A DNA stretch of 15,754 bases from Spirochaetaceae bacterium (GTDB lineage Bacteria; Spirochaetota; Spirochaetia; Sphaerochaetales; Sphaerochaetaceae), in assembly GCA_016649775.1 (NCBI GenBank), contig JAENWY010000024.1:1-15754 (forward strand), written 5' to 3'. Within the stretch, counting starts at the first letter, position 1. Each line of letters begins with the position of its first letter. The translations under genes and the position numbers were made by a program. Of the stretch, positions 7,772 through 14,166 are shown in pieces. The notes under the pieces are model-generated. The model saw nothing but the letters and a program-made list of their open reading frames with translations, did no database searches and had not been told where the DNA came from.

Positions 7772-8056
7772 ATGTTAGCTAGTATTTTAGAGACAGTCAT
7801 GATTATTTGTTTTGGTCTATCTTGGCCTTTATCAATTCGTAGATCAATTACATCAAAATCAACTCAGGGAAAGAGTTTAATGTTTATGGTTTTTATTTTA
7901 ATAGGTTACTTCGCTGGAGTAGCATCTAAAATGTTAACACAAACATATAACTTAGCATTTTATTTCTATTTTCCTAATATCATTATGGTGGCAACTGATA
8001 TTGTTTTATATTTTAAAAACAAGAAATATGAGGAAGAACAAAAATCTAACGCTTAA
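7772..8056 (+). CDS. PQ-loop / SemiSWEET-like small membrane protein
   Basis: A 94-aa protein with three predicted transmembrane helices (about 4-22, 34-54, 60-81) and a charged C-terminal tail. The loop motif FGLSWPLSI (residues 14-22) is the bacterial equivalent of the PQ motif, and the family pattern continues with K-S-x-x-G-K-S, GYFAG, N69 and D76. One three-helix unit is half a SWEET transporter, so it should act as a dimer in the membrane. The substrate is unknown; SemiSWEETs move sugars, but this Firmicutes subgroup is not characterised to my knowledge. GGAG lies 10 nt before the ATG. It has its own promoter and a bidirectional terminator shared with the convergent minus-strand gene. 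Confidence 0.8.
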   Translation: MLASILETVMIICFGLSWPLSIRRSITSKSTQGKSLMFMVFILIGYFAGVASKMLTQTYNLAFYFYFPNIIMVATDIVLYFKNKKYEEEQKSNA

Positions 8057-8080
8057 TAATATTATTATAATTGTAAATTC

Positions 8081-8120
8081 AAAGGTACCAAGTTACTGTA
8101 AGTTGGTACCTTTTATTTTT
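8081..8120 (+). terminator. Terminator between convergent genes
   Basis: AAAGGTACCAA pairs perfectly with TTGGTACCTTT (11 bp, 11-nt loop), followed on the + strand by TATTTTT. The TAA of the minus-strand gene touches the 3' arm. On the minus strand the hairpin lacks a strong T run, so it mainly ends the PQ-loop transcript. Confidence 0.75.
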
Positions 8121-8931
8121 GTTCATTTTCTCTAAGTTCTTCAAGGTAGTTAGCGGCACCTCTTTGAACTACTGTATTTCCACCAGCAATATTAATCTGT
8201 TGCAATTCCTCTATAGCACCCTTTCTGTCACCTTCGTGTAATAAATGAATAGATGCAAAATAATATAGGGTTTCCTTATTAAGAGTTGATCCACTATGTT
8301 TTATAAATAACCAAAGATCATCTATTTCAACATTAGTAAGTTTGATATTATTAATAATTTTATAAATTATCTGATCTTGAATACTGTTGTTAATATAAGG
8401 TGAATCTGAGTCTTCTAACTTTCTAATAGAATAATTAAATATATTTTCATTAAGTTCTCTTTCTCCAAAAGCTTTTTCAAGTAAAGAGAAAGTTACTTTA
8501 TTGTTTAATATCAAGAGTTTATCACTATCTTGAATATTAAGTTTAGCCTCAAGGGTATCTAGAATTTCATTAGCGGCATCAAATTCACCAGAAAATGATA
8601 AGGCATTTGCTCTATGAATCAAAAGAGTTGTTGTTTGTTCTTTATCTAAAAGAGAATAATCTATTTCAGCGTTAATTACTTTTAAAAATTCAAAGGGAGT
8701 ACGCGAGTCATAAAGAATTGATAACAAATTATTAAATTCTTTGTTGTCTTTAATATTTATCAAATAACTAGCAATTATTCTTAAAGATATATAAGTCACA
8801 AAACCATACATAAGAGATAGGCCTATCCCCTTAAGCAAGAAAAGTATAACAATAGTTATTATTGCTAATGCAGTTATTATTAAATGTACTCGCTTGAATA
8901 ATTTATATGATCTGGCAAAAAATAATTTCAT
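8113..8931 (-). CDS. Unrecognised protein: two N-terminal membrane helices and a soluble helical-repeat-like domain
   Basis: I do not recognise this family. The protein of about 272 aa begins with a basic segment, then two adjacent hydrophobic helices (about residues 17-34 and 37-58). A hydrophilic, probably cytoplasmic helical region of about 200 residues follows. Segments such as IHRANALSFSGEFDAANEIL and FASIHLLHEGDRKGAIEEL resemble TPR helix pairs (small residues, then G-[ED]-[FR]-x-x-A). A membrane-anchored TPR-like protein-binding role is a guess. An in-frame ATG exists at 8946, but the likely promoter would start transcription near 8945, and GAGG stands 9 nt before the ATG at 8931, so the shorter form is chosen. 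It ends inside the terminator hairpin of the convergent gene. Confidence 0.75.
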   Translation of the reverse strand: MKLFFARSYKLFKRVHLIITALAIITIVILFLLKGIGLSLMYGFVTYISLRIIASYLINIKDNKEFNNLLSILYDSRTPFEFLKVINAEIDYSLLDKEQTTTLLIHRANALSFSGEFDAANEILDTLEAKLNIQDSDKLLILNNKVTFSLLEKAFGERELNENIFNYSIRKLEDSDSPYINNSIQDQIIYKIINNIKLTNVEIDDLWLFIKHSGSTLNKETLYYFASIHLLHEGDRKGAIEELQQINIAGGNTVVQRGAANYLEELRENEQK

Positions 8932-8951
8932 AAACTTCAACCTCATTTTTA

Positions 8952-8980
8952 GCTATATTAATTTAAATTAGTAACTTCAA
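8952..8980 (-). promoter_or_regulatory. Promoter of the two-helix membrane protein gene
   Basis: Minus-strand TTGAAG, a 17-bp spacer and TATAGC. The expected start about 7 nt downstream falls at about 8945, leaving a leader of about 14 nt with a GAGG ribosome-binding site. This supports the ATG at 8931 as the true start. Confidence 0.5.
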
Positions 8981-9061
8981 CAAGATTGATGTCCTCAAAT
9001 ACTTTTCAGAGATTACAAAAAATAAATATAATCAAATTTATTACTTACTTTGCAGGGAAGA

Positions 9062-9108
9062 CAAAACTCAATTCCGTTTTCCTTAGAATTGAGTTTTGAG
9101 TTTTTTTT
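9062..9108 (+). terminator. Strong orphan terminator hairpin
   Basis: CAAAACTCAATTC pairs perfectly with GAATTGAGTTTTG (13 bp, 11-nt loop), followed by AG and eight T residues. On the minus strand there is no T run downstream, so it ends plus-strand transcription. No plus-strand gene lies between the terminator at 8120 and this hairpin. Confidence 0.7.
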
Positions 9109-9251
9109 GTTTATGTCGTTCAGGATTATATTTATTATGCTACAACACATTAAATACTGCAGCATTATAAGTTTATTTTTCATTTCCTTATGCATCATAG
9201 AAACCATAGTTTAAATCAAAAATATTAGAGTTAACTTGATATCCATCCGCT

Positions 9252-9279
9252 GTAGCTTCAAAAGCTACTTTTCTTCTTT
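9252..9279 (+). terminator. Second orphan terminator hairpin
   Basis: GTAGCTT-CAA-AAGCTAC (7 bp, 3-nt loop) is followed by TTTTCTTCTTT on the plus strand. It lies about 25 bp before the SD-like AAAGGA at 9294-9299, so it could be an attenuator in the leader of the decayed downstream gene. Confidence 0.5.
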
Positions 9280-9299
9280 ATATATTTACTATAAAGGAC

Positions 9300-9441
9300 A
9301 AGTATGTATAAGTCAAGAATTATTTATTAAAACTTATTACATCTAAATGTTATATGTACTATTTATGTTAAAAATTAGACCCTAAGTACGTATAAGTTGT
9401 AAAATAGTACTATTTTAGTTAATACAAAAGTTTGTATAAGT
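9300..9441 (+). repeat. Three spaced direct copies of AAGTnnGTATAAGT
   Basis: Copies lie at 9300-9313, 9384-9397 and 9428-9441, with the variable pair AT, AC and TT. The starts are 84 and 44 bases apart. They may be protein-binding sites or remnants in decaying DNA; related ACGTATAA segments also occur at 9630-9637 and 6974-6981. Confidence 0.4.
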
Positions 9442-9541
9442 TTTAATCTTAAATTAAAGCAATTAATTTAATCAAGAAATTTGTAAGTGGTAATTATGCA
9501 ATTTTAAAAAAATAAATTAGTTTTTACAAATAATATTTTCC

Positions 9542-10192
9542 CCTGTGAAATAGTAAATTCAAAGAATTACTATATCCTTTTCTGCTATAGTCAAAACTTA
9601 TAAGGTTAGAATTTTTGTTGTAAAGATTTACGTATAAACACCATTTACACCGTTTGTTAACTTCCCTAATTACATCCCTATTATTAAAGACCAATGTGAT
9701 ATAACCACAATCAAAGTCTTAATTCATTTATTAAAGATGTTTTTTTACAGATTCAAAGGTAGATTATAATTAATCATTTCTTTTCTAAGATTAAACATAA
9801 TTATTGCTATACTTTTACTAATTTCAGTTACAGCAATTGTTAACTATTATTTCTGCAGTTGTTTTTACTAATTCACAAAAAATACTTTCCAGAAGCGCAA
9901 TAGTATTTTTAGTTGTTATTATTCATAACTAATTATTCTATGTGATAGCGTATGGAATCAGATTGACTCTCAACATTGATAGACCAAAAAGAAAACTATA
10001 CTCATAAGATTTGGAGCCAAGGTATCAACACTTATAACAGATTTAACATCAAGTTTATCCTAACTTTGCTATAGTTACGGTCCTGGTGCTATTTTTATGC
10101 GTATAACGCATTATTTAGAGGCTATAATTACAAACATTTTTGCCAAAAGAAATTATAAGAAAATTACAAAGTTAGAGATTATTAAAGAATAA
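9542..10192 (+). pseudogene. Decayed bile acid:sodium symporter (BASS) family gene
   Basis: Conceptual translation across frames matches the C-terminal two-thirds of BASS transporters in order. A weak match to the P-G-G-T-x-S-N-V-I-T motif lies at 9542-9577, followed by TPFTPFVN (9638). Then come LLLISVTAIV (9812-9841), LTIISAVVFTNSQKIL, AIVFLVVIIHN, GIRLTLNIDRPKRKT, and finally YGPGAIFMRITHYLEAIITN (family pattern PGAIFS-x-W-H-N). Two frameshifts (near 9843 and 9993) and several in-frame stops (TAG 9551, TAA 9554, TAA 9767, TAA 9930, TAA 10061) break it. The R-x-K-R-K-T signature and the spacing of motifs make chance unlikely. The original product would have been a Na+-coupled organic anion importer in the membrane. 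It ends at TAA before the hairpin shared with cysK. The 5' third is not recognisable; it probably started between 9220 and 9310. Confidence 0.72.
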
Positions 10193-10202
10193 TAATTCAG
10201 GA

Positions 10203-10238
10203 AATAATAAAACACCAGAGTTTTAATTCTGGTGTTTT
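10203..10238 (-). terminator. Terminator of cysK, shared with the convergent pseudogene
   Basis: AAAACACCAGA pairs with TCTGGTGTTTT (11 bp, 8-nt loop). On the minus strand the stem runs into TTTTATTATTTC, just after the cysK stop. On the plus strand it follows the BASS pseudogene and ends in TTTT, so it may once have worked in both directions. Confidence 0.75.
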
Positions 10239-10260
10239 CTATCATCATTATTTTATTATT

Positions 10261-11196
10261 TTATTTTTTTTCATTTTCAAACAAAGGCGTTGATAAGTAT
10301 CTCTCACCTGTATCAGGCATTAATACTACAATATTCTTTCCTTCATTTTCAGCTTTTGAAGCTAATTCAATTCCAGCCTTTAGTGCAGCACCTGAGGATA
10401 TTCCAACAAGAAAGCCTTCACTTTGAGCTAAGATTGCACTTGATTCAAATGCATCTTCATCTTTAACGGTCATTACGATATCAATTAAAGTTTGATCAAG
10501 ATTGGTTGGGATAAATCCTGCACCTATACCTTGAATTTTATGTGAACCCTTAATACCTTCACTAATAAAAGGTGATCCTTCTGGTTCAACAGCTACTACA
10601 GTTGCTTTAATATCATGTTCTCTAAAGTACTTTGCAGTACCACTTAATGTACCACCTGTACCAACACCTGCTATAAAGAAATCAACGTTACCTTCAAGGT
10701 CATCAACAATTTCTTTACCTGTTTCCATGTAATGTGAATTTGGGTTTTCAATATTATCAAACTGATGAGGAACAAAACTATTTTTAATATCTTTTGCTAA
10801 TTCTTCAGCTTTAGCGTTTGCACCATTCATACCCTTTGAAGGATCTGTTAATACAATTTCAGCTCCATAAGCACTCATTAACTTTATTCTTTCACGACTC
10901 ATAGAAGAAGGCATAACTAAAATTGCTTTATTACCATTAATAGCAGCCATCATTGCAATAGCGATACCAAAGTTACCACTAGTTCCTTCAATAACTACAG
11001 TATCCTTATTAATAAGGCCCTGCTCTTGTGCTGCCTGATATATCTGCTTGGCAGCTCTATCCTTTACAGAACCAGAGGGGTTAAAATATTCAACTTTAGC
11101 AAAGAGATTACCCTTTAAATTATATTTAGCCTTTAATCTTTTTAATTCTACTAAAGGTGTTGATCCAACTAATTCATCTATTCTACTTACTTTCAT
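10261..11196 (-). CDS. cysK: Cysteine synthase (O-acetylserine sulfhydrylase, PLP-dependent)
   Basis: This 311-aa fold-type-II PLP enzyme makes L-cysteine from O-acetylserine and sulfide in the cytoplasm. Visible features are SGSVKDRAA with the PLP lysine K45, the asparagine loop GTSGNFG (71-77), the phosphate-binding GVGTGGTLSG (177-186), the PLP-ring serine region GISSGAA (265-271) and PDTGERY (294-300). The length is normal. One oddity is Phe76 where most family members have Thr in TSGNTG, a residue near the substrate carboxylate; a related O-phosphoserine- or cystathionine-type activity cannot be excluded. It is monocistronic, with GGATGGAG about 8 nt before the ATG, a TTGACT-N17-TATAAG promoter, operator-like CCTATTG/CAATAGG repeats, and a terminator. 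No serine acetyltransferase gene is nearby. Confidence 0.93.
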   Translation of the reverse strand: MKVSRIDELVGSTPLVELKRLKAKYNLKGNLFAKVEYFNPSGSVKDRAAKQIYQAAQEQGLINKDTVVIEGTSGNFGIAIAMMAAINGNKAILVMPSSMSRERIKLMSAYGAEIVLTDPSKGMNGANAKAEELAKDIKNSFVPHQFDNIENPNSHYMETGKEIVDDLEGNVDFFIAGVGTGGTLSGTAKYFREHDIKATVVAVEPEGSPFISEGIKGSHKIQGIGAGFIPTNLDQTLIDIVMTVKDEDAFESSAILAQSEGFLVGISSGAALKAGIELASKAENEGKNIVVLMPDTGERYLSTPLFENEKK

Positions 11197-11210
11197 TATA
11201 TTTACTCCAT

Positions 11211-11292
11211 CCTATTGAATTTATTATAAATCCTATTGCACTAATAGGTAATATACTTATAGCCTTATACTCATATAGAGTCAATAGGAATA
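11211..11292 (-). promoter_or_regulatory. cysK promoter with palindromic operator and extra half-sites
   Basis: On the minus strand TTGACT (11279-11284), a 17-bp spacer and TATAAG (11256-11261) form a good promoter. The perfect palindrome CCTATT-n5-AATAGG (11232-11248) sits on the expected transcription start. Further copies of the same half-site are ATTCCTATTGA overlapping the -35 (11282-11292) and CAATAGGA overlapping the ribosome-binding region (11210-11217). The half-site resembles the ATTCCTACTA arms at the Rrf2 gene promoter in this window. Repression by an Rrf2 (CymR/IscR-like) protein is inferred. Confidence 0.6.
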
Positions 11293-11296
11293 AAGC

Positions 11297-11349
11297 AAAA
11301 AAAGTAAATATTTTTCTATAGTTAACTAATTATAAAAATAAAAAATATT
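11297..11349 (-). terminator. Possible weak terminator of the folate operon
   Basis: On the minus strand AATATTTTT can pair with AAAAATATT, enclosing an A/T-rich inner region with a TAGTTAACTA palindrome, and a run of seven T residues follows a few bases later. The stem has no G:C pairs in the outer arm, so this is weak evidence. Confidence 0.35.
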
Positions 11350-11388
11350 CTCTACCTAAATACAGTAAAAGTATACAATTATCACTTC

Positions 11389-12198
11389 TTAGTTATTTAG
11401 TTCTAATAAAAGAGTTCTCATATCTTTTTTAAATACAGGATGAATAAAGAAAGGTTCAATTTCACACATTGGTTCTAATACAAAAGCTCTTAAGGCTATT
11501 TGAGGATGAGGGATTATTATACTATCACTAAAATAAACAATATTACTATAGAATAGGATATCAACATCAAGTGTTCTTTCTCCCCAATGTCTGAGTTTTA
11601 CTCTATTTGCACTTTCCTCAAGACTTTGAGTAAAATCTAATAATTGAGTAATACTAAAGATTGTTCTTATTTTAATAACTGCATTAAGAAAATCTGGTTG
11701 ATCGACTACACCGTAAGGAGGTGTAATTATATAGGTAGAGCTCTTCAGTAGTTCTATATTGGGATTATTTTCAATAGCTTTTTTAACACTATTAAGATGA
11801 GCGGTAGTATCTCCAATGTTTGATCCAAGAGCTAGATAGCACACTACTCTCTCTCTTACTATGTTAATTAAAACATCCTCAAAATTCTCAGTAATTGGAG
11901 CGTGAGGTTTATGTAAGGTTAAATCAATTTTTTCAATCAAAGGATATTTAATCAGTAAGTGCGTTGAAAGTTTATTAACTAGAGTTTCTATTAAATCAAA
12001 TCTAGTAGTACTACAAAATTTAACTGCTTCACTAGCTAATTGACCATAGTGAACTGTTTTAGAAATTGCATCATCACTGTTTACTGTTTCTAAATATATT
12101 TTAACATCAAGAGAAAAGAATTGACCCATCTCTTTTTCTGCTTCTAGTACTCCATGCTTTGCATAGAATTTTAAACCTTTAACAATTATTGAGTCCAT
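11389..12198 (-). CDS. folBK: Bifunctional dihydroneopterin aldolase / HPPK (FolB-FolK fusion)
   Basis: This 269-aa fusion is comparable to the bifunctional SulD of pneumococcus. FolB (about 1-115) converts 7,8-dihydroneopterin to 6-hydroxymethyl-7,8-dihydropterin plus glycolaldehyde. It shows GVLEAEKEMGQ with the conserved Glu near 21, HYG at 50-52, LIETL (69-73) and the catalytic-lysine segment HKPHAPI (96-102). FolK (about 118-265) pyrophosphorylates that product. It shows YLALGSNIGD (121-130), DQPDFLNAV (166-174), RHWGERTLDVDILFY (203-217, Mg-binding D211 and D213) and HPQ...RAFVLEP (231-243). Its ATG overlaps the end of folP by 13 bases, with GGAG very close upstream, so translation is coupled. 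It is the last gene of the folate operon. Confidence 0.94.
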   Translation of the reverse strand: MDSIIVKGLKFYAKHGVLEAEKEMGQFFSLDVKIYLETVNSDDAISKTVHYGQLASEAVKFCSTTRFDLIETLVNKLSTHLLIKYPLIEKIDLTLHKPHAPITENFEDVLINIVRERVVCYLALGSNIGDTTAHLNSVKKAIENNPNIELLKSSTYIITPPYGVVDQPDFLNAVIKIRTIFSITQLLDFTQSLEESANRVKLRHWGERTLDVDILFYSNIVYFSDSIIIPHPQIALRAFVLEPMCEIEPFFIHPVFKKDMRTLLLELNN

Positions 12199-13004
12199 TT
12201 ACTCCCAGCCTTTATAGATTTAATCATTTTAATTATTTCATAATTTGCTCTAACATCATGGACTCTAACAAAACTAGCACCTTCCATAACTGCATGGGCA
12301 GTAGTTGCAAGAGTTCCATATAATCTATGATTAACATCTTCATTAAGGGTAAGCCCAATTACAGATTTATTTGATACAGCAACCATAATAGGATAACCTA
12401 AAGTTTTAAGGTCTTTAGTATTATTTAAAGTGATTAAATTCTGTTCATAAGTTTTTTGAAAACCAACGCCACCATCAATTATAATATTCTCTTTTTTTAT
12501 TCCAGCTTTTTTTGCTATCGCTAAACTTTCTTTAATATCAGAAAAGAAATCTTCTATAAAATTAGTATAATCAGCTTTTGCTCTATTGTGCATTAAAACA
12601 TAGGGTAAATTAGAGGAGGCAACAAGATCTGCAATACAGGGGTTCCATTTAAGGCCCCAAATATCATTAATCATATCAATTTGATTAATATTAGCTTTCA
12701 ATACCTCTTCTTTATAACTGTCTAAAGAAACTGGAATATCAAAATTCTTTTTAATGGCTGCAATATAAGAAGAAACTCTGTCGATTTCCTCATTGATTCC
12801 TATTTTAGTATAATTAGGTCTTGTAGATTCTCCTCCAACATCAATTATTGAGGCGCCATCTTTAATCATCTTTTCCGTTTGTTTTAAAGCTGAATCAATA
12901 TTATTGTATAAACCACCATCACTAAACGAATCAGGGGTAACATTTAAAATACCGATTATATAAACATTATTCTCTGTATCAAAATTCTTATTTGCTATTC
13001 TCAT
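12186..13004 (-). CDS. folP: Dihydropteroate synthase
   Basis: This 272-aa TIM-barrel enzyme joins 6-hydroxymethyl-7,8-dihydropterin pyrophosphate and p-aminobenzoate to make 7,8-dihydropteroate; it is the sulfonamide target. Motifs visible are GILNVTPDSFSDGG (18-31), DVGGESTRP (55-63), VSLDSY (92-97), MINDIWG (111-117), LMHNR (137-141), IDGGVGFQKT (176-185), MVAVSNKS (207-214) and RVHDV (247-251). Two variations from the usual pattern stand out: DGGVGFQK replaces the typical DPGxGFxK, and SNK replaces SRK next to the pterin-binding lysine (K213 retained). These could affect substrate or sulfonamide binding or be lineage-normal. The start overlaps the HD gene stop as ATGA, and the end overlaps folBK. 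Confidence 0.94.
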   Translation of the reverse strand: MRIANKNFDTENNVYIIGILNVTPDSFSDGGLYNNIDSALKQTEKMIKDGASIIDVGGESTRPNYTKIGINEEIDRVSSYIAAIKKNFDIPVSLDSYKEEVLKANINQIDMINDIWGLKWNPCIADLVASSNLPYVLMHNRAKADYTNFIEDFFSDIKESLAIAKKAGIKKENIIIDGGVGFQKTYEQNLITLNNTKDLKTLGYPIMVAVSNKSVIGLTLNEDVNHRLYGTLATTAHAVMEGASFVRVHDVRANYEIIKMIKSIKAGSKWTQ

Positions 13005-13483
13005 ATTTCTATACCTATATTCTTTTTTTCATCACTCCAATTGCATAAATCTTTTGCACTACAAACAAAACAATTTCTACTTAGTTTATCTGCATAATGT
13101 AATAAATGAGATAAATAACTAGTTGCTTGTATTTTATTATGATTAATAATACGAGATGATATTAGCTCGATTTCTTCATTATTATAATTGCATTGTGGTA
13201 GTATTTCTTTAGCTAATTGTCCACCAGCAATATTATGATCTATTCCACTCGCATATTGAATTGCTCTTCCTAAATCATGAAGAACAGCGAGGGCATATAT
13301 TATATCCTTATCAACAGGAGGTTTAGAATATTCTCCATCTTTAATAATCATGATTCTAGCAACATTTAAAATATGTTCCATATCATGTTTACAAAAAATT
13401 CTATCACTTTCAAAGGCTATAATATTATTATAGTATTTAATAAAATCTTTATTTTTTAGTATCAAATTAACTCTATCTAACAT
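13001..13483 (-). CDS. HD-domain hydrolase of the folate operon
   Basis: A 160-aa protein of the HD metal-dependent phosphohydrolase superfamily. The metal-site residues are visible: H33/H37 in KHDMEHILNVAR, the paired H69-D70 in AVLHDLGRA, H83 in DHNIAGG, H115 in NHNK and D132 in YADKLSR. A cysteine group NCFVCSAKDLC (C138, C141, C147; CxxCx5C) near the C-terminus may bind metal or Fe-S. It sits between folE and folP, overlapping both (7 bases with folE, ATGA with folP). Dephosphorylation of dihydroneopterin triphosphate is the one early folate step with no dedicated gene in this operon, so an HD enzyme here is a good candidate for it; that is inferred from context. A nucleotidase or regulatory role is possible. 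TGA stop. Confidence 0.85.
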   Translation of the reverse strand: MLDRVNLILKNKDFIKYYNNIIAFESDRIFCKHDMEHILNVARIMIIKDGEYSKPPVDKDIIYALAVLHDLGRAIQYASGIDHNIAGGQLAKEILPQCNYNNEEIELISSRIINHNKIQATSYLSHLLHYADKLSRNCFVCSAKDLCNWSDEKKNIGIEI

Positions 13484-14034
13484 TTTATTAAATCCAATAC
13501 CTCTTTTCTAAGATTAGAATCCTCTTTAAATTTACCACGAGTTGCAAAAGTGACTGTACTAGAGCCAACTTTCTTAATACCTCTCATAGTCATACAGGTG
13601 TGTTCTGCTTCAACTACCACCATAATTCCTATAGGCTTTAAAGTTTCATCTATTGTATTTGCAATTTGAGTTGTCATCTTTTCTTGAATCTGTAATCGCC
13701 TTGCAAAAGTTTCAACACATCTTGCTAATTTGCTAAGACCTACAACTTTTTCTTCAGGGATGTAGGCAATATGGACTTTACCAAAAAATGGTAATAAATG
13801 ATGTTCACACAAAGAAAAGAATTCAATGTCTTTAACAATAACAAGTTCACTGTTTTCTACACTAAATACTTTTTTTAAATGCTCTTGTGGACAATCATCA
13901 TAACCTGCAGTTAATTCATTATACATTTTAGCAACCCTCATAGGAGTTTCTTTAAGACCTTCTCTATTAGGATCTTCACCAATTGCTTCTAAAAACATTT
14001 TCATAGCTGCAGAAGCTTTTTCTATATCTACCAT
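13477..14034 (-). CDS. folE: GTP cyclohydrolase I (type IA)
   Basis: A 185-aa enzyme converting GTP to 7,8-dihydroneopterin triphosphate plus formate, the first step of folate synthesis, acting as a toroidal decamer in the cytoplasm. The N-terminal region has DPNREGLKETPMRVAK (21-36), in which ReGL..TP.Rv is conserved. The zinc ligands are C76 and H79 in SLCEHHLLPF and C147 in HTCMTMRG. VGLSKLAR (98-105) and TFATRG (162-167) are also family motifs. SD AGGAG lies 8 nt before the ATG. It is the first gene of the operon folE-HD-folP-folBK. Upstream an inverted repeat TTGTTA-n11-TAACAA (14053-14075) may be an operator; no tetrahydrofolate riboswitch is evident in the short leader. Confidence 0.95.
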   Translation of the reverse strand: MVDIEKASAAMKMFLEAIGEDPNREGLKETPMRVAKMYNELTAGYDDCPQEHLKKVFSVENSELVIVKDIEFFSLCEHHLLPFFGKVHIAYIPEEKVVGLSKLARCVETFARRLQIQEKMTTQIANTIDETLKPIGIMVVVEAEHTCMTMRGIKKVGSSTVTFATRGKFKEDSNLRKEVLDLIKC

Positions 14035-14095
14035 GTAAGGTCTCCTGTAAACTTGTTAAAATTCAATACTAACAAAACAAATTATTTTCTTCATA

Positions 14096-14140
14096 ATAAA
14101 ATTAAAGCTAACCCCTTTCAAGTCTTTTTAAAGGATTAGC
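14096..14140 (-). terminator. Terminator of the Rrf2 regulator gene
   Basis: On the minus strand GCTAATCCTTT pairs with AAAGGGGTTAGC (11-12 bp with a bulge/G:U) and is followed by TTTAATTTTATT. It separates the Rrf2 gene from the folate operon, so folE should have its own promoter between here and 14035. Confidence 0.7.
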
Positions 14141-14166
14141 CCAATTATATTATTTCTTAAATATTG

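Larger units (their letters stand above)
9009..9541. other. Geneless region with orphan terminators, probably the leader and decayed 5' part of the BASS pseudogene
   Basis: No intact gene is visible. It contains two plus-strand terminator-like hairpins, three copies of AAGTnnGTATAAGT, and an SD-like AAAGGA five bases before an ATG at 9303 that opens a frame of only eight codons. The spacing is about right for this to be the ancestral start of the BASS gene, but I see no clear protein similarity here. Confidence 0.4.

Noticed and set aside
9013..9207. 64-codon open frame on the minus strand
   Set aside because: It runs through the terminator hairpin, has no SD, no recognisable motif and a low-complexity Lys/Asn/Ile composition. 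It is best explained as chance in A/T-rich DNA.
14035..14100. Tetrahydrofolate riboswitch before folE
   Set aside because: The leader is too short and A/T-rich, and lacks the paired G/C-containing helices expected of that riboswitch.
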